Shown: positions 12,203 through 25,709, counted from the stretch's first letter. The stretch: DNA of 64,000 nucleotides from Sisyra terminalis (GCA_958496175.1 OY292276.1:51783080-51847079); one strand, 5' to 3'. Translations and numbers: made by a program. The notes: a model not told the origin generated them from the sequence alone.

Positions 12203-13699
12203 TCTACTTATAAGTTATTTCAAAGTGGTAAGTAGTACTTAAGACATTTTATGATTAGAGTAATTTTTTCGACTGAGATTTTCTTTGCTCATCGTTAATG
12301 AACAATTATCTAAAGCTTTCATAAAAATAAAAGTAAATATCTTATTCCAATTTTCAAGCAAAAAAACACTTAAATATTTGTTTATCTGTAATAACTTTAA
12401 CTTTAATGTTTCTTGAAATATTAAAATGAACATTTGAAATTCAAATAATATTATATTTTAATTCATTCTGCAATGGGTCACATAATAAAAATGCCATAAA
12501 GTTCATGAAACACAATATCCATGTACAAGCAATAAAGAATCTGCATAACTCTTTCGAAAACGTATATTTAATTTATAGCTCCATTTTAACGCTTGTCGTA
12601 AAGTTTAAAATACGATGGCTTCACAAAGATAACCGCATCGCTGTTTCATCAGGACAATAATATTGAAATATAATGATGTGTTCCGCTTAATGAAGAATAA
12701 CTAAAACGAAATTTTCATTCTTATTGATCCCCATTGTTAAATTCATAACTATGCGCAAACAATAATATTTGTAACGATGCGTGACAAAATGTGACAATAA
12801 TATAACACTATCAGAGCACTGCATAAATGCATCGTTATATACTTATGATATTTGTGAATGAGTATAGAGATAGCTTATAATGTGTATTCGTGATATTTAG
12901 AGAGGAGACCAACCCTAGATGATTTATGAATTAGATACAAGTGTTTGACTGTCTACGAGGGAGGATTCATCCCTATTTTTCTTCAATAATATGATGTTGA
13001 GTGCGCAATTATGATTGACCTCTTCAGTTGAGATTATTGCCACTCACTGGGAGGCTCTAAGTTGGTTCCCTTTTTGTTTGGCCTCTTATACGTTTGGGGA
13101 ACAAATACATGACGTAATTACTCTTAAATAAAAATATAATTAGAAGTGAGCATCATTTGTGAAACTGATTTTAACAAGTTGTTTATAACAAGTTAAGCTC
13201 ATTATTGCGTACTTTTCGCAGTATAATTATCAGTTTATCTTAAAATTCTACCACAATTATTGAAATTGAGTTAACAATTTTAAACCTTATTTGGTTTTTA
13301 GGTCCTTTTTCCCAACATTAGAAACAGAGAATTTGATATTTTTAGTTTTTACTTATAATTTTATTTTGTAGGAGGGAAAGAGTAACTGCTCTGGCACTCC
13401 AGCTTTTAATTTACCATATGTAAAATAAATTGTACTGTAAATGGATCAATAAAGATTTTTATATATAAAGTTAACATTTTTACAGCGACTACCCCATTTA
13501 TTTTTACTGCTACGTAATGAAACAATGAAAAAAAATCATTTGCAATTGATAGTTCTTTGATTTCTTACAATAAACTTTGAGAATTAAAAAGGTATTAAAC
13601 TTGGGAAAAATTTTCTCTTGGTTTTCCCCTATTTATATTGTATTACATGAATTAAAGAACTATTATATATTAGAATATTTATCATGGTTAATTAAATAT
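12203..13699. other. Non-coding, no feature seen
   Basis: No gene or repeat terminus is supportable. About 12600-13100 is somewhat less AT-biased and unique within the window, so it may be older host sequence. Confidence 0.4.
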
Positions 13700-14572
13700 C
13701 AAAGCCCGACCGAATTTTTGGTTTCGATCTAGTTTCGGCAAAAAACGAGTTTCGGCTTAGTTTCGGTTTCGGCTGTCGTCATGCCGAAACTACCCCTGAA
13801 ACCAAAGTTGAAGTCATGAGACGAAAATGATGAGGAATTATTGTTTGGCATTTATAATATTAGACTCTTCGATTATAAATCATTTCCACTGATAATTAGC
13901 AGTTGATTAAAATTGTTATTAATATTTTTTTAATTTCGAGAGAAAACTGAACAGACCTTAGAAGATTTTTTTTTTGTTTTTAAGATATAAAAAAGGGTAT
14001 TTTTAATTTTAAGTACCTAAACATATAAGGGTAAAAAGTAAGGTAATAGTAAAAAGTTATTTTGTTCTGTAACTTCTATTTAATTTTATGTTATTCGTTA
14101 CTTATATTAAAAATAAATATTTAGTGCATTTTTTCCAACCAACCCCTTACTTTAGCGCAAATAATTTATATAAAAAAAAAGTAATAATTATATGTTCTTT
14201 TATGATTAATTCAAATATTAAAGACAAAAATATTAATAAATATATATAGGATTCAAAATAAAAGTAAAGGATTTAAAAGTAACGACTAATATTATAATTA
14301 TTATCCTTATTATCCTAATTATTATCCTCATTATTATCCTAATAAGGATTAACTTTTTGTTTCTACGAAAAGATGGCCTTATATAAAAGTTTCGGTTTCA
14401 GCTGAAACTAATAATATTTAAAATTTAAGACTGACGTATTACGGTTTTAACATTTTTTTCCCTACGAAAAGATGATCTTATAAGGAAGTTTCGGGTTCGG
14501 CCGAAACTAAGACTGATGCCGAAATTCGGTTTTGGTTTCGGTCGAATAAAGTAGTGCCCGTTGGACACTATA
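13700..14572. mobile_element. Candidate non-autonomous DNA element, GTTTCGG-rich ends
   Basis: The left end (about 13704-13800) and right end (about 14490-14570) are imperfect inverted repeats packed with 'gtttcgg' and 'ccgaaac'. The left reads 'cccgaccgaa' then 'agtttcggca'; the right reads 'ggccgaaacta', 'gatgccgaaatt' and 'tttcggtcgaataaag'. A further pair, 'ggtttcagctgaaacta', lies at about 14394-14410. No transposase frame is visible. The ends recall some hAT elements whose termini carry repeated TTTCGG, but I find no clear 8-bp target duplication, so the class is open. Confidence 0.4.
14295..14345. repeat. Imperfect microsatellite (ATTATCCT-type)
   Basis: Five or six imperfect repeats of 'attatcct' run through about 14297-14346, inside the GTTTCGG-rich element. 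Confidence 0.7.
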
Positions 14573-16309
14573 AAACAATTAAAATTACCATTGGATCAGT
14601 TCTTAGCTTTTAATCAATTCTGATCAATCAATATCTGATGATAGTACACACATTTCAACGCAAGTGGCTATTGGTCCATGAAATTGCGAAATTTTAAGAA
14701 GTTCATTTGTTCTTATTGTAAAAATTTAGAAAATTAACAATAGCACTCCCAAAATCAATTCCAACAATGGATACATTACCCCATACAATGATTTTACTCA
14801 GGAAAGACAATGGCAATTAACATTAAGCGCGAAAGTAGCTTAAAATTAATTAATTTTGCTATGTAGTATCCTTTCAAAAAATTTGAACAATACCAACATT
14901 AGTTTGATTTGATGGTTTGATTTTTATTTTCCAAAAAGTTGCTAAAAAATTGTTAATTTTTTATTTAAATGACATTATCAACCCTTAAATCATGTTAAAA
15001 TTTTATATCAATCGGTTAGGTAATTTCTATAAAAAATTTTTTCGGTTTTTCACTTATTGTTTTTCTTTTCTTACGAAAACTAATTGACTTATAAATCTGA
15101 GATTTCCAAGATTGATTATTTGTACCTCAAGTCTACATATCTATTAAGTATCAGTGAAATATTTTTTCGGAGCCGATTCACTAAGCTTTATGGCATTCTT
15201 ACATTTGCTTTATTATTTTTAGTACACGTTCAGTGTTAATTTTGATCAGTTAACATAAAAATGATGGACTTAGAATCGTAAATCACAGTTTTTCTCAGCA
15301 TTTTCAACAAACTTTCTATTTGGGAAAATATGATAGATTTTTCTCAGATAAGCACAGAATTGGCCAAATATTTGCATCATTTATAGGTACATAGGTAGCA
15401 TACTGCTAATATAGTTTTGTACCAATATTGACGGAAGTGTAATACAGAAATGAGAAAATGAATTTCGTATTTGACAAATATTACGCAAGTACCTACCTAT
15501 GGTATGTGCGTTTATTTACAAAATGTAAAATTTGCAGGTAGGTTGTACCTCTATTTACCCGGATATGAGATGGTAAAATTAATTTCCACAGCTTATGTCA
15601 CTACAATTTTGCCTTGATGTACCTACATCATACTTTTATTTGCGATAGTTGTTTGATCATTACATTGGCGTTTGTCGTTTGAATTTCCAAATATCCGTTT
15701 GGAAGAAGATTCATGAAATAGTCATAATGTACATAATAAGTATATAGCATACATGCACTGAATTGTATTTAGTTGTGGATCATTAAATATAAAGCTCATC
15801 TTGTGCTTGCGTGAAACGCACTTAATGTCCATGACATTCGTTTGAACCCAATGTCGGTCATAAACAAAGATGAAAACTGTGCTTTTGGGTAAACGAGTCG
15901 AAGACATAATGCGTGTGTCCCCCTTTTTATTGGCCGCCTATTTATTTATGTTGCATTTTCGATCCATTTGCGGTATTTAATGTTTCCTGACAATCTGTGG
16001 AAATGATGATAACAATATGGTCGGACGACGAAAATGTCATTGCGGTCGTCATTTGCAGTCGTCGCCACGCTTGGGATGTAATTCGTCGTATTTAAGATTT
16101 TATGGTGGCTAATGATCTAAATTCAAGGGCATTTCAAGTTCGAAACTTTGGTTTTATTAGCCCATGATTGATTATATCCAGTTCGCATGTACTGGCAAAT
16201 AGTTTTGTAAACTTTCTGGCAAAAAAACATTAAAACTTATAAAATCAAAATCACTGATTAAAATTTAGTTTTATGAAAGAAATTCATTTTATGGTAAACA
16301 TCCAAAAAA
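14573..16309. other. Non-coding, with GC-richer part at 15900-16140
   Basis: No gene or repeat end seen. About 15900-16140 has several CG-containing motifs (cgtcgt, gacgacg) unusual for this window, and could be conserved or regulatory host sequence. I see no defined binding site. Confidence 0.35.
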
Positions 16310-16930
16310 AAAAAACTTTTACTTTTACCTTAGTTGTTTTGAATCTTACCAATTCTTATCTTAGCCTTAACATTTCGAAACAATTTTTTCTGCCAAAAAT
16401 TTAAATGACACAAAATATATATATAAGTAAGGGGATGCAATCCCACGAGATAATTCAAATCCTGGTGTTTGCCCCCTGATTATTTTGAATCTCATAAGAT
16501 CCAGGTGTTTGGCGGATTCCTCAAATATCTACTCTATGGTATTTTCAAGTATTTAAGCATTGAAGAAAAGCAAGTCTGCCTTTTATTTGTAAATGTGGTT
16601 TGCCTTATCTACATCCGAAAAAAATTAACTTTTATTTTTACCTAAGTTGTTTTGAATCTTACCAATTCTTATCTTAGCCATAACATTTCGAAACAATTTT
16701 TTCTGCCAAAAATTTAAATGTACACAAAATAGAGATATAAGTTAGGGGATGCAATCCCGTAAGATAATTCAAATCCTGATGTTTGCCCCCTGAATATTTT
16801 GAATCTCGTAAGATCCAGGTGTTTGGCGGATTCCTCAAATATCTACTCTATGGTAGTTTCAAGTACTTAAGCATTGAAGAAAAGCAAGTCTGCCTTTGAT
16901 TTGTAAATGTGGTTTACATTATCTCTACAA
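16310..16930. repeat. Tandem duplication, 313-bp period, two copies
   Basis: The block starting near 16315 recurs from about 16628; 'gaatcttaccaattcttatc' occurs at 16341 and 16654. The copies differ by only a few percent. Within each copy there is a smaller repeat: 'gataattcaaatcctg[g/a]tgtttg' followed 40 bp later by 'aagatccaggtgtttggcgg'. No open frame spans either copy. Confidence 0.85.
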
Positions 16931-17649
16931 TGCATTTACGATATTGTAAATGATATGCATTTTAAGGAACTTATATTGAAATAAGTTTCTAGCATATTGT
17001 TTTTGGGATGTATTTTGACTGCCAAAAATTATCCCAATGAGATTAAGGATTAATTTGTATATTAATTGTTGATAATATTTAGCAGAGAAATATTTGTTTT
17101 CACGACGAAGTCGTAGTACTTGGTAAATTTGTATAAAGAAATCAATTCTTGGTCTTCTTGTGATTATAGTATAATGGTTTCGGATATATCCAATACTTTT
17201 TTATGTTTTCTAAAGAGATTGTTTGAAAATCGAAGTGGATATCAAGAAAAACTTTATAAAATATACTTCTTTTAATAATCATTGGAATAATATTTGTTTG
17301 CTAAAAAAATAACCAATTAAATTCATTATAAAATTCTTAACAGTTCTAGAACATGATTGTTGGCTATATGCAATAATACTTGATAGCAAAAACTGTCAAA
17401 TATTAGGAATTCTCCGAATGGTAAAAGCAGTGAAAAAAATTCCTATTTTTGTGTTTCTTTTGCAGTTTTTACGATTCTTTATTATGCGCTAAATTGCATT
17501 ATTTTATACATTTTGTCCATTACTGGAAACATCTGGATTGATGGTTGAAAATCTTTGTAATTGTTTCAGTATGATTATGGTTATAATTGATTATTTATTA
17601 TTATTATGATATATTCATGGTGTTAAGATATTTCCGAGATATACATTAG
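16931..17649. other. AT-rich, nothing recognised
   Basis: No gene, repeat terminus or site can be supported in this stretch. Confidence 0.4.
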
Positions 17650-17905
17650 GAGACATCCATTAATTAATTACGTGAGACAATTTCAACTATTTCCGACCGC
17701 CCCCACGCCGGTACGATTTCGTGAGCTTTTCAACGTTCTTCCCTAATATCACGTGAGATTTTTAAAATGCGTATTTGCAATATAAATGAGTAAATCTGAG
17801 CTTCAGTTGCATTAGATTTATTTAAGAAATTACGCAATATTTTCCGAGACCATCTTCTCTCCCTCGTGAGTTTAATGGGTGCCTTATGTAATTAATGGAA
17901 AAATG
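17650..17905. mobile_element. Short MITE-like element
   Basis: Near 17656 the sequence reads 'tccattaattaattacgtga' and near 17875-17900 'gccttatgtaattaatgga', which are inverted with respect to each other with a 4-bp insertion. The interior is GC-rich by local standards (ccgcccccacgcc at about 17697). No coding remnant. The target duplication is unclear. Confidence 0.35.
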
Positions 17906-18344
17906 GAAACCCCCTTATCGTTTTTCCTGAAAAATCTTTCAAAAATCTTCTTAACACCTAAATATCTGAAGAAAAATCCTAAAACCTATCCGGCAAACTA
18001 TTAGTGATTTAATAAGATTCACTTATCCAACAGTGGGTGGTTCTATTGTTATGGACTGTTATTTGCTGCTGGTCTTTAGTTTGATCTTAAAATATGAAAA
18101 ATCTGAATGACCCATACGACATAATTAGTTTAAAATCAATTTTTAAAAGCAAAAATTGAAATTTGAATAATATTTTCAATAAAATGTTCTCTGTTATGGT
18201 AGATATATGAAATCCAGAAGTCCAGGTTTATATGCAAATCTTTATGCAAAAGAAAATACTTCTTAGAGCTAATGTTGTTGCAAGAAAAGGGAAGAAATAA
18301 AAAGGTTATAAAAACAAATCTATAAATATTTATTTTTTAATTAT

Positions 18345-18501
18345 TATTTACCGTCGCCTCATAACTACTAAGGTCTTAAGTGACTCTAGGGTTAATAAAA
18401 TTCTTTGTCGAGAAATATTGAAAATTTGCTTAATACAAGTATCGAACCCAACACCTACCAGTTTTGGAGGGGTCACCTAAGCAATTCGGCCACCAATAGG
18501 C
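18345..18501 (-). mobile_element. tRNA-derived SINE
   Basis: On the minus strand the copy starts CTATTGGTGGCCGAATTGC, a box-A-like segment, then carries TGGGTTCGATACTTGT as box B, the shared body ('aaattttcaatatttctcga', 'accctagagtcact') and the tail 'gaggcgacggtaaata'. Five copies in the window share this order (18345, 20977, 28566, 30036, 47294). The head resembles a tRNA-Ser or Leu type gene because of its GTGGyCGAGTGG. Such SINEs are transcribed by RNA polymerase III and mobilised by a partner LINE, which is not identified here. Confidence 0.75.
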
Positions 18502-18529
18502 TTCTAAATAAATTTTTAATGAAAAAAAT

Positions 18530-18895
18530 TCTTTAGAGAAGATTTTAAACACCTTGCTTCTATTGATAAAATGTATTAAAAAGGTAAGAATTAAATTTAT
18601 GAATTGAATCTTCGTACCGATTGCACCATCGATATTAAGGCGATATGAGCCAATTAATGAGAATTGTAAGTTATCTAGTAGCATATCAAAACAAGGGGTG
18701 TAATTTTTCTAACAATTTAGAAATGGAACTTCCCTCGCTTTGATGTATAACTAGATAGCTTACGATTCTCATTAATTGACTAATATCACCTTAATATCGG
18801 TGGTGCAATTGATACGAAGATTCAGTTCATAAAATTATTTTTTACCTTTTTAGGAAATTTTATCAAAAGGAGCGAGGTTTTTAAAATCTTCTATA
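18530..18895. repeat. Foldback MITE, about 160-bp arms
   Basis: The left arm (18530-18690) and right arm (about 18735-18895) are inverted copies; 'gaagattttaaacacc' matches 'ggtttttaaaatcttc', and 'gtaagttatctagt' matches 'actagatagcttac'. The short loop lies at about 18690-18735. It abuts the SINE at 18345-18501. The frame at 18430-18684 is a by-product of these two repeats. Confidence 0.7.
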
Positions 18896-19021
18896 TACTT
18901 TTCTTTTCTCTTTTTTAGACGTTCAATATATTTTGAATATAAATTTTGTAAATCATTGTCTCAAATTTGAACTCGCAATTTGTTGTCATTTATTTCAACT
19001 GTCATTTCATTTTTAAATTTT

Positions 19022-19313
19022 TGACTTTCAAGGCAGATTAAGGGGGGGGAGGGGGCACATGCCCCGCTCCCCAGGGTATTTTTGTGTATCATGCAGATTC
19101 CATAACAGTAGGTACAGATTTAGAAGTAAATCAAATTATTAAAGTTGTGAAAATATATGAATAAAGTAATAGAAAGAACATTAGTGAAACTCTAGTCTAT
19201 TTCTGGCTGGAATTGCGAATTTTTTTCGTGATCCCTTTCATGTTCTTACAAATGAAAGATGATATTGTGCCCCCTCCCCCCAAAAAAAAAAATCCTGAAT
19301 CCGTCCTTGACTG
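19022..19313. mobile_element. MITE with G-rich/C-rich inverted ends
   Basis: The left end reads 'caaggcagattaagg' then a G run and 'gagggggcaca'; the right end reads 'tgtgccccctcccccc', an A run, and 'tcctgaatccgtccttg'. These are inverted repeats of about 45 bp. The interior has no coding remnant. Ends of this kind are frequent in small hAT-like MITEs, but the target duplication is not clear. Confidence 0.55.
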
Positions 19314-20976
19314 ACTTTAACATATTTATTCAAAGTTAAATATTTAATTAAAGTAGAAATACTTGGTGGTTATTGAATTTAACGATGGATTTATGCATTG
19401 CGAGAGTAAACAGGTATGCCAAAATTCAGCACGATAAAGTGCTGACAAGTAGGTGCAAAATGAGATTTTAAATTACGTACCTTACTATCAACAAAATGAG
19501 TTAATAGAAGCGAAGTAATAAAAATTAGTTAGAAAGAGTTATATGTTAAAAACTCATTTTTAAAGTCTCCAACTTCTCTGACTCATCATTTTTTGATATG
19601 ATAAGTTCCCATCCACAAATCACGCTTCACAAACAAACGACAAATTGATATTAATATATAAGAGTCTTCGTATAAATTCAGTAATGAAAATAACGTAATG
19701 TTAATATAATAATGATGCAATAGTTATAATAAAATAAATAGACATCGCAAAAGGTTTGGAGGGCTTTTGGTAAGGGGGTGGGTAGCGTCGGGTTGGTAGA
19801 GCGTTGACAGAAACCATCGTCTATTAAGTTATAGTGTAATCTGATAACAGAGCAATACTACATTGAACATAATCAGTTTACAAAACAATTTGTATGTGAG
19901 CTGATGCATGATATTCGTTCGCTGTATATTATAACTTTATTAATATTTGTAGATGTGTATTCATCAAGTCGAAATGAGACAGGATTACATATATAATATG
20001 TCTCTATAAATACATATTTGTACAAACTATTCTTTTCGTTATTTTAGCATAGTATATTGAGTTCTATCAAAATCAGTCTACAGAAGTTAATGCAATAAAT
20101 TGATATTGAAAAAGGCTATTTTTTTTTACTAAATATTTGTAGATGGTACAACACACTTTAGTACTAAAGAGTAATAAGGTACACTAGTTTAAAATAATGA
20201 AACGAAAGCAAAGAGAAATCAGTTGAGTTAAAGAAATGGAAAATCTGAAAAGAAAGGGACCCAACAATCAATTTAGCATCCCCACATGGCACACACTTGT
20301 TATTACGGTTACATATATGAAGGAAATTCGCTAGCGGCTGTAATAAGGTTGCGGTACCCGCCAAACCAACGTCATCAAATACACCGCCCTAAATCTCATT
20401 TGTAAGCTGAAAAGATTCTCGTACGAAACTACAAAAGCACACAAACCTCATATGAGAGATATAATCTTCAACACAAAACCTTTACAAAATATGTTCTTAT
20501 ATTTTTTTTATTGAAGCATTCTTACCGATGTTATGACAACAGATACCTGCTAATAATGTTACTAATCCACCGAGCAATTTAATTTTTCTATTTTCTCGTC
20601 TTTTATAATGTGTATTTCTATACGTGGTGCTTTCTTTTGAGAAATAAATCAACAGGACGGTACAATAAATAGATTTTTTTTTATAAATGTATTTTTTTTT
20701 CGGTTGATTCAAGACGATAATCTCATAAATAAAAATGCTTTTATTAATTTTTTTTCGGTTTTACTATAGTAAAGGTATAGTCACCACATATTTATAAAAG
20801 TTATTACCAACAAACGTTTTTTTCTTTCTAAAAAATAGTCATTATTTTTTTGAATTATTCATCTAAATTTGTATTAATGGCTTTAAACAATGAGGTGTTA
20901 GATATATTAAGTGGATTTTAGGAAAGACTTTCCAAATTTCCTATGGATAAAGAACATAACTTAATTATTTTTTTAA
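19314..20976. other. Non-coding, no feature seen
   Basis: Short frames at 20164-20364 and 20497-20712 show no recognisable domain. A GC-richer bit around 19755-19815 is unique in the window. Confidence 0.4.
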
Positions 20977-21092
20977 GGTCGCTTTATAAAAAATTAGGTC
21001 TTTCGCAACTCTAGGGCTACCAAAAATCTGTAATCAAGAAATATCAAAAATTTACCAGGTACGAGATTCGGACACAATTCCTACTAGTTTTG
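20977..21092 (-). mobile_element. tRNA-derived SINE, head-truncated
   Basis: The body 'gcaactctagggc', 'tctgtaatcaagaaatatc' and the region of box B ('gagattcggacacaa', degenerate) match the SINE family, but the copy stops at 'actagttttgg' (about 21092), so the box A end is missing. The tail 'ttaaggtcgctttata' is present. Confidence 0.65.
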
Positions 21093-21950
21093 GCTATTTA
21101 AATTGTTCATTATTAATAACAGCCATGATGAATTTACGCTTAGGTTTGTGGGGCCTGGGCCTAGCATGGTATCATTTTAGGGGCGGCAAAATTTTGCAAT
21201 GTCAAAATATTAAAGGTGAAAAAAAGGACGGATAATTCAAGTTCAAAAAATGACATAAGTTAGTTTTGCTATGAATATTTGGAAAATCATCAATAATCAA
21301 TATTTAATCATTTAATAATATTTAATCATCAATATTTAATTAATTTTTCTATTTACCACATCCCATTTTTCAATTATTAAATCACTGGCAATAAGAGGAC
21401 TGCCATTTTGGGATCATTCCAAACAAATTGAAGATATCCTTAATGATGTTTGTTTGAAAGCGTAAAATGTATTTTTAAATTTAATTCATTTTTATCCGAT
21501 CATATAAAGCCTTTTAGTGGAACCCTAGTAGTGAAAATGGGTCAAACTTATAAACTTTCAAAAATTTTATCTAAAGTATACATTAATTGTCCATTTTTCA
21601 CTTAATCATTGCTTAATTATTAGCAGGAAAGTGAATTAAAGGATGTAAAACTATATACCAATAACTAATCCCGCAATGATTTTGTTTTTTATTACACATA
21701 AATAAATTAAAAAAAAATATAAATTAGGTAAAAACTATTAATTAGCATAATTCTACGAGTAACAATACTAAGCTATTTAGTAGGTTATTTTGATAGTTGA
21801 AAATAATTTTGTAATGTTGCAATCCATATGCTTAGAATTATTATTGTAATTAAACAGTTTTTACCAAATTTATTAAAATTTTTAATGTATTTACAAGTAA
21901 AAAAAAACAAAATTTATTTGCTATATATGTGATGTGCTTTATATACTGTA
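21093..21950. other. AT-rich, nothing recognised
   Basis: No gene or repeat end seen. The last 60 bases resemble the upstream part of the hammerhead repeat at 34430-34460 ('gtgatgt', 'attaagaag'). Confidence 0.4.
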
Positions 21951-22070
21951 AATTAAGAAGCCTGATGAAGATCAAATGAAGGACCGAAACGTTGCGGAAT
22001 TAATTATTAGAATATGGATTTACATCTTTTTATGTCCAATTTCCTACTAACAATTAAAAAATAGTTTACT
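21951..22070 (+). ncRNA. Hammerhead ribozyme-like repeat, family B
   Basis: The core CTGATGA (21962-21968) is followed by an extra A, stem II GATC (21970-21973) with GACC (21982-21985) carrying one A-C mismatch, GAAAC (21986-21990) and GTT (21991-21993). Helix I is GC (21960-21961) with GC (21994-21995), an internal loop, then AATTAA (21951-21956) with TTAATT (22000-22005). The trailing sequence 'atatggatttacatcttt' and 'tcctacta' is shared with 26136, 34458 and 58640, marking one repeat family. The stem II mismatch suggests decay. Confidence 0.55.
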
Positions 22071-25005
22071 TAAAATTTATAAAAATAAACACATTATATA
22101 AGTAATTCAAAAATAGATGTTTTTTCGGGATAAGCACCTTGTTATGGAATAATAAGGACGGCATATTGAATGGGGTCTATGGCGGCATCGGATCCAAACC
22201 CACCATTGAATAATTGTATTGATTTTTTTTTTCTAATTGGGTATAAAAATATCCTGACATCTATAAAAAGAGTATTTTACAATAAATTTTTTGTAAATAA
22301 CGTTTGGTAAATAACTAGAAATCATCAAAGTAACTATTAAATATAATCAAAGACTTATAAGAAGAAAAACTATTCTATATTTCCTCTCCTTAAAAAGTTT
22401 AGACCTGTCTCTAGTAATACAAGTAGCACCTTAATAGCTGGAATCAAAACTTAAAATAATTTAATGAAAATAAAATTAATCACGATTTTAAGATAACTAA
22501 TGTTCTTTTGTTTGTTTTTTTTTACATTGATTTCTATGATTAAAATTCAATGTTATGTTATATTATATTATGTTATATTAAGTATGACTTTCTTTAAGCT
22601 TTATTGTAGAAAACAGTCTAAAAGATTAAGGAAACTATTTTTTTAAATTTTTTGTGTTTCACAAATCTTCTATATTGTGTCTAAAAATGATAATCAAGAA
22701 AATTTTATTAGGTTGAATTAATCGTGATATTCAAAATGGTTTGGGAACAGTAATTATACTAAATTAATAAATGGCGTTTTACTAACTATAAATCTTTAGA
22801 AACGAGTATTCTATGAAAAAAACGATGAAAATGAATTGGCAACTCTCAGAAGCTTATAATGTTTCTACTGTTGAAAAGTTATCAAATTTCATGAAGAATT
22901 AAGTCCCCAAGTCCTAATTTTACAAGCCGTACAATCTTGTCAAAAATATTTTTTCACCATTTCTTAAAGTTACCATTATAGATCATTAGTAGACCATATA
23001 ATATATTGCTCTTTAATATTTAATATACCTTGGGTTCTATCCTATTTCCCACACTTTCTAATGGAGTTATTGTACAAAATTTACTTACTAGTCTTAAACG
23101 CTGTTTCATCTAATTCCTTTATAAAACAACCAGGTCATACTTCTTGACCAAAATATAAATACAATTTATCGTATTATGACTTTAAAAATTAACTCTTCAT
23201 AAGATCTGATAACTTTTTAACAGGAAAAATCAATGATTTTTTAGTCTAGGTCTATTAAACAAATATTTTTATTTCTTCATACTATAGTACTTCTCGGCTA
23301 CATATAGGACATAAGAATCAAATATAAAATAGCAGTTTAATGGAGAACTCAGAAAATCATTAAAAAAGAAATTTGAAAAGTATTTAGGATCAATACAAAG
23401 AAAGTCTAACACGTGTCCGAAAGAAGAAATGGCTAATAATGGACAGGCAATATTAACCAAAACAATTTGAAAAATTTGCCGTAAAGCTTGAAATAAAAAA
23501 TGAAAGTAAAAAATGAATGTTTTTTTGATATTTAAAAGTTTGATTACTGAATAGGATATAGAAATATGATCTTTCGAGTTGCACCCCTTTTTATGAAGGT
23601 TGAAGAGCTAAAGTGATACATTTCTTAATTTTGTTGTTGTTTATATGTAAACTACAAAAAATATTAATTGTATTAGTCAAGAAAATAAAACAAACATAGT
23701 ATCAAATAAAGATGTTTAAATATTTTATACAATATTGTATTTAATGTTATGATTTAAAATTGGATTGTATAGCAAATTTAGCTTAACTTTAGGTAAGCGA
23801 TGATTTAAATGCAAAAGATTATATTATAAAAAGATTACAAATACAAAATCAAAAGTTCTAGTTCAGATTAGAATAAAGATATAACGTAGTAATTCACAAA
23901 TATTTCAATACAGTTATTAAATTATTAACAGTCTGCTTAAAGAGTTGTTTCATTGTATCATTGAAAACCCTTTCCTGGTAAATTTTCCAGCGATATCCAA
24001 ATCCGAAAACAGGAAACATCACATTTAAAAAGGTCATCGATATTAAAAAACAGACGTGGGTTTGTGAAAATAAAATCATCACATAACAATAAAATCGTTC
24101 ATCGTTAAACTGCTTCGTTTTGATACAACAATACCATTGGGCATTGTTGGGCCACGTGTAAATCTAGTCCTAGACAGGCGACACGTGTACACATCCCTTG
24201 TCCTATACCACCCCCTTGTCGCTACTAAGCATCCAAGCAAGTAAATAGATGACGCGGTCAAATGGGGGGAATATTGATGGATTTTTTTATATGTGCTTTA
24301 TTTTGTAACACACACACAACCCTCGCGTAACGCCGCGTTAAGCGATCCCGTCGAAAATTCCTGTTTTCATCGAACCCACCCTCCATTTCTCACACTGTCG
24401 CATATCCGTTACTTGACGATATGTCATATTTTCGATTGTCATACGTTTTTTATCAAGAGATATTATAATATGATGACTTCTACTTCAGAACAACCCCTAC
24501 GAGCGACTTGCCCTTCTGTTGATAATTTTATATTAATATTTATGTAAATAGCTATCGCTTATTCATGGGCTAATCAAATGATTGTAGTAATAATGTTTTC
24601 AGTCTTTTATTTGACTTGCTTTATCAAATAACGTGATTTCCTAATTTAATATACTTATTACGCTAATGGAATATACCAAACTACAAATTCTGATGTTAAA
24701 ATATTTAAAATTAATGCATTGCTGCATAATTTAAAAAAAGAAAGCCTCAAAAGGATAAAAACACTTTTTTCTTTCTCTTATACGAAACTTTCATAAACTT
24801 CAATACTGTACTAATATGTCGTATGTAATTTGTACAAACTTTTGTAGATTTTTGAAATTACCCATAATAATACATAATTCATTAACTTTATATTGTTATG
24901 TATAGGGTTGATATTGTTGTTATAGTTACCTTATAAAAGAAGAAATTCTAAGTGTGCAATAGCATTGGAATATTGTTTAGAGGACGAATTGTCTTGCGAA
25001 TTAAA
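22071..25005. other. Long AT-rich stretch with a GC-richer island
   Basis: No coding sequence can be defended; the minus-strand frames at 23269-23460 and 23894-24261 show no domain. About 24080-24420 is GC-richer and contains CACGTG at 24152 and 24186, E-box type sites. The rest shows only simple AT-rich sequence. Confidence 0.35.
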
Positions 25006-25324
25006 GTTAATAATTGCAAAACTCAAAGGACATAGGACGATAAGTATAGTGAATTAAACCCAGAAGGATATCTGGTCCATAATTTTAGGATATGTTGGTA
25101 CTTTTAAGATACATTGATTCTGCATGTTTCAGAACTTATGTATTACTGATACTTCAAAAATTGAAAAAAAGCTGAGCAGAAAAAAAAATTCTCCGTAACT
25201 TGTGAATCGATTTAATTGAACTTTACATATGTTTTAGGGGCCGATGGTAGCTTCAAAGAAAAAAATTAAGAGCTATATCGGTTCTTAAAATCCATGAAAA
25301 AGTAAGTTTTTCTTTTAATTTTTT

Positions 25325-25360
25325 TTCGTTACGTATCGAAACTTCATCAGGCTTTTTGGA
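25325..25360 (-). ncRNA. Hammerhead-like motif, degenerate, family A
   Basis: On the minus strand CTGATGA (25350-25344) leads into GTTTCGATACGTAAC, a stem II with one mismatch, then GAAAA instead of GAAAC. The GTN site and the 3' side of helix I are gone, replaced by an A run. It is the inverted partner of the motif at 25371-25414, with 'tttcttgaattcaagaaa' between them as the palindrome centre. Confidence 0.4.
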
Positions 25361-25370
25361 TTTCTTGAAT

Positions 25371-25520
25371 TCAAGAAATCTGATGAAGTTACGATACGTA
25401 ACGAAACGTAGCTAATTTGAATATTAAATAACATTAAATAAAAAAAAATCCGATCTTAAATAACCTGAATTGTCTTCTTTATTTAATAAAAGCTCAGATC
25501 TGATTTTTATCATCAATCAT
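25371..25520 (+). ncRNA. Hammerhead ribozyme-like repeat, family A
   Basis: CTGATGA (25380-25386), extra A, a perfect six-pair stem II GTTACG (25388-25393) with CGTAAC (25397-25402) closed by ATA, GAAAC (25403-25407) and GTA (25408-25410). Helix I is weak here: 'aaat' faces 'gcta', where family A elsewhere has AGC/GCT. The downstream tail 'aacctgaattgtcttctt' and 'ctcagatctgatttttatc' (to about 25520) matches the tails at 33940-34043 and 53610-53700. Confidence 0.5.
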
Positions 25521-25709
25521 TAATATAAAAATTATTTTTTTCTGATCAGCTTTTTCCGATTTTTGTAGGAACGGTAATACAAAGGGATTTTTTTTATTTT
25601 TAAATAAATTGCACAATCTGCATAGGGTTGCAATAAGTGCATTCAATCCATAGACAATGACTTTTAAGCACTAGTCCCAGTAGATTAATGCTGAATAAGT
25701 ACAGAGATT

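Noticed and set aside
12600..12660. CCTGATGAAACAG on the minus strand as a hammerhead core
   Set aside because: No stem II or GAAAC follows at the right distance; only the heptamer matches.
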